Origin: Lewinellaceae bacterium
GTDB lineage: Bacteria; Bacteroidota; Bacteroidia; Chitinophagales; Saprospiraceae
Reading direction: 5' to 3'
NCBI GenBank assembly: GCA_016713985.1
Contig: JADJOD010000008.1
Coordinates: 1 to 64,000 of the forward strand
DNA length: 64,000 nucleotides
Positions 62,311-64,000 of the stretch are shown in pieces; position 1 is the stretch's first letter, and each line of letters begins with the position of its first letter. Both the position numbers and the translations under genes were made by a program. The notes below the pieces were generated by a model. The model was not told where the DNA came from. It made no database searches and was given only the letters and a program-made list of their open reading frames with translations.

Positions 62311-62643
62311 ATGTTGCTTTATAACGTAACGGTTACCATCGACCTCGATATACATGAAGACTGGGTGCAGTGGATGCGCGACAGCCATATTCCCGACGTC
62401 ATGTCCACGGGCATGTTCATTTCCTACCGAATGTGCCGGCTGATCGGGCACGATCACGCTGATTCTGAGATATATACGGTGCAATACCTGGTGAAAGACA
62501 AAACCCGCCTCGTTCGTTACCAGGAAGAATTTGCGCCAGAACTACAGCGGCAGCACAGCGAACGGTACAAGGGTAAATATGCCGCTTTCCGGACGGTAAT
62601 GGAAGTGATCGATCACAACGAACAGATGATGAAACAAGAATAA
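62311..62643 (+). CDS. DUF4286 family protein
   Basis: 110 residues: MLLYNVTVTIDLDIHEDWVQWMRDSHIPDVMSTGMFISYRMCRLI, then HADSEIYTVQYLVKD and RYKGKYAAFRTVMEVI. It is a small alpha/beta ferredoxin-like protein common in Bacteroidota with no assigned function. It is divergent from the surface protein and convergent with the fadH gene. Its stop falls in the ATTCATC satellite. Confidence 0.85.
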   Translation: MLLYNVTVTIDLDIHEDWVQWMRDSHIPDVMSTGMFISYRMCRLIGHDHADSEIYTVQYLVKDKTRLVRYQEEFAPELQRQHSERYKGKYAAFRTVMEVIDHNEQMMKQE

Positions 62644-62685
62644 ACCATTCATCATTCATCACTCATCATTCATCATTCAATTTCC
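62643..62685. repeat. ATTCATC heptamer satellite downstream of DUF4286
   Basis: About five heptamers, the reverse complement of the tract at 62180-62255; it also overlaps the last codons of the opposing fadH gene. Confidence 0.8.
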
Positions 62686-64000
62686 ACCCCTCCTCAATCG
62701 CCCGTTTTGCGTCTAATTCTCCCGCTTCTTTGGCGCCCCCGATGAGGTGGACTTTTACTCCGGCCTGTTTCAGCGGTTCGTACAGGTTGCGCAGCGGCTC
62801 CTGGCCGGCGCAGATCACGATATGGTCGACGTCTAAAATTTGTGCCTGGCCTTTTACGATGAGGTGCAGACCGGCATCGTCGATCCGTTCATATTGTACG
62901 TCGGGCCACATCTGAACGCCGCGGTTTTTCAAAGTCAGGCGGTGCGCCCAGCCGGTGGTTTTGCCCAGTCGTTCCCCGACTTTGCCTTTGCTGCGCTGGA
63001 GCAGCCAGACTTTTCGGGGCGCCGGGTCTGCATGCGCCGGGGCAACACCCCCGCAGTTTTTATAATCCGGATCAATACCCCATTCTTCGCGGTAGCGGTT
63101 GATCCGGCTTTCATTTTCGTCCGTTGTTTTTTGTGTCTCGTTTGTGGTAAGAAACATCGCCACATCGAATCCGATGCCGCCTGCGCCGATGATCGCGACC
63201 CGTTTTCCCGGTGTTTTTCCACGCATCAATACGTCGATGTAGGAAAGCACTTTGGGGTGATCGATACCCGGTATATTCGGCGTTCGGGGGGTAACGCCCG
63301 TGGCGATCACCACTTCCGAAAAGTGGTTTTTTAACAAAAAATCTGCCTCGGCGCGGGTGTTGAGATGCAAGATAACGCGTTGTTTTTCAATCATTTTCCC
63401 GAAATAACGAAGCGTTTCGTAAAACTCCTCCTTGCCCGGTATCCGTTTGGCCATGTTGAATTGCCCGCCGATCTCGCCGGCGGCTTCGAACAGGTGCACG
63501 TCATGCCCGCGTGCGGCCAGTTCGGTCGCTGCGGAAAGCCCGGCCGGGCCTGCGCCGACAACGGCGATGTTGCGGCGTTCCACGCCGGCACCGGGGAATC
63601 TGGGTGAGTTTGTGATCGAAAGTTCCTTACACGCCCGCGGGTTCACGAGGCACGACGCGTCTTTATTTTGAAACACGTGATCGAGACAGGCCTGGTTGCA
63701 GGCGATACAGGTATTGATTTCTTCGGCGCGGTTTTCAAAGGCTTTTTGCACAAAATCCGGGTCGGCAAGCAGGGGGCGGGCCATGGAGACCATATCGGCA
63801 TAACCATCGCGGAGCAGTTGTTCGGCTTTTTCGGGCGTGTTGATTCGGTTGGTCGTGATCAGCGGAATATGCAGTTTGCCCATCAGCCGCCGGGTTACCC
63901 AGGCGTAAGCGCCCCGCGGCACCAGCGTGGCAATGGTGGGTACCCGCGCTTCGTGCCAGCCGATGCCGGTATTGATCATCGTGGCGCCGGCTTGTTCGAG
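62666..64000 (-). CDS. fadH: NADPH-dependent 2,4-dienoyl-CoA reductase (C-terminal part; 5' end beyond the window)
   Basis: The frame is open to the window edge, so only the C-terminal ~445 residues are seen. The end of the FMN TIM barrel (STGIGWHEARVPTIA-like, MARPLLADPDFVQKA) is followed by the 4Fe-4S cluster cysteines (TCIACNQACLDHVFQN…CLVNP), an FAD Rossmann (VVGAGPAGLSAATELAARGHDV) and an NADPH Rossmann (AIIGAGGIGFDVAMFL). This order is FadH, which reduces 2,4-dienoyl-CoA in beta-oxidation of unsaturated fatty acids. The stop is inside the ATTCATC satellite. Confidence 0.93.
   Translation of the reverse strand, partial: LEQAGATMINTGIGWHEARVPTIATLVPRGAYAWVTRRLMGKLHIPLITTNRINTPEKAEQLLRDGYADMVSMARPLLADPDFVQKAFENRAEEINTCIACNQACLDHVFQNKDASCLVNPRACKELSITNSPRFPGAGVERRNIAVVGAGPAGLSAATELAARGHDVHLFEAAGEIGGQFNMAKRIPGKEEFYETLRYFGKMIEKQRVILHLNTRAEADFLLKNHFSEVVIATGVTPRTPNIPGIDHPKVLSYIDVLMRGKTPGKRVAIIGAGGIGFDVAMFLTTNETQKTTDENESRINRYREEWGIDPDYKNCGGVAPAHADPAPRKVWLLQRSKGKVGERLGKTTGWAHRLTLKNRGVQMWPDVQYERIDDAGLHLIVKGQAQILDVDHIVICAGQEPLRNLYEPLKQAGVKVHLIGGAKEAGELDAKRAIEEGWKLNDE

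Overview
The window looks like a chromosomal segment of a Bacteroidota bacterium, most likely from the Saprospiria (Saprospiraceae/Haliscomenobacter/Lewinella-like). The evidence is: secreted proteins with type IX secretion (T9SS) C-terminal domains (an M28 and an M23 peptidase), a gliding-motility-type C-terminal domain protein, an EamA/Nramp/OmpA/TPR-rich gene set, many genes without a Shine-Dalgarno sequence, and repeated upstream octamers of the Bacteroidota -7 promoter type TAnnTTTG. I see no tRNA, rRNA, CRISPR array, phage or plasmid replication genes.

Layout. 1-2.8 kb: a frameshifted sugar isomerase, a possible MITE and a ~1.25 kb noncoding tandem array. 2.8-8.4 kb: BamA/TamA-like barrel, YceI lipoprotein, unknown lipoprotein, TruC-type pseudouridine synthase, PA14-OmpA protein. 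8.4-14 kb: dnaE, a REP-associated transposase (RAYT) with its REP cluster, and a phospholipase-D-type nuclease with an EVE/McrB-like C-terminus. 14.2-16.7 kb: sugar permease and nucleotidyltransferase. 16.8-22.8 kb: a TPR-CHAT protease, a small unknown protein, an anti-sigma-like membrane protein, a CotH-like kinase and an ECF sigma factor. 23-36.7 kb: mostly housekeeping (response regulator, hydrolase, LpxH, HldD, M28 peptidase, OmpH/Skp, GNAT, EamA, FabH-like, Hsp20, RsmG, glucosaminidase) plus a membrane TPR protein with a degenerate sigma-region-2-like head. 37-45.6 kb: ECF sigma with a barrel-carrying partner, a giant TPR protein, a secreted M23 peptidase, a double OmpA protein. 45.7-58 kb: VOC protein, MoxR ATPase, a DtxR regulator with its own operator and an Nramp-UspA fusion, SnoaL, nitroreductase, VapBC, a conserved unknown protein, YqeY, LptB, ribosomal protein S1. 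58-64 kb: sterol-desaturase-family hydroxylase, gliding-type surface protein, DUF4286, and the end of 2,4-dienoyl-CoA reductase.

Two themes cut across the map. First, the intergenic DNA is unusually full of hairpin repeats: a 115-bp tandem array, a three-copy dispersed ~87-bp element, a RAYT/REP cluster, double hairpins, and 7-12-bp satellites, some of which run into reading frames. Second, nine genes are broken by 1-2 base length changes, almost all inside homopolymer runs, and each reading frame can be restored by simple run-length corrections. This is what a long-read assembly with residual homopolymer errors looks like, so I annotate these as single genes and not as pseudogenes.

The most interesting biology is the 16.8-22.8 kb block. 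A membrane-anchored CHAT caspase-like protease lies beside an anti-sigma-like protein and an ECF sigma factor, an arrangement that parallels the TPR-CHAT/Csx30/sigma logic of type III-E CRISPR Craspase, but with no CRISPR in sight.
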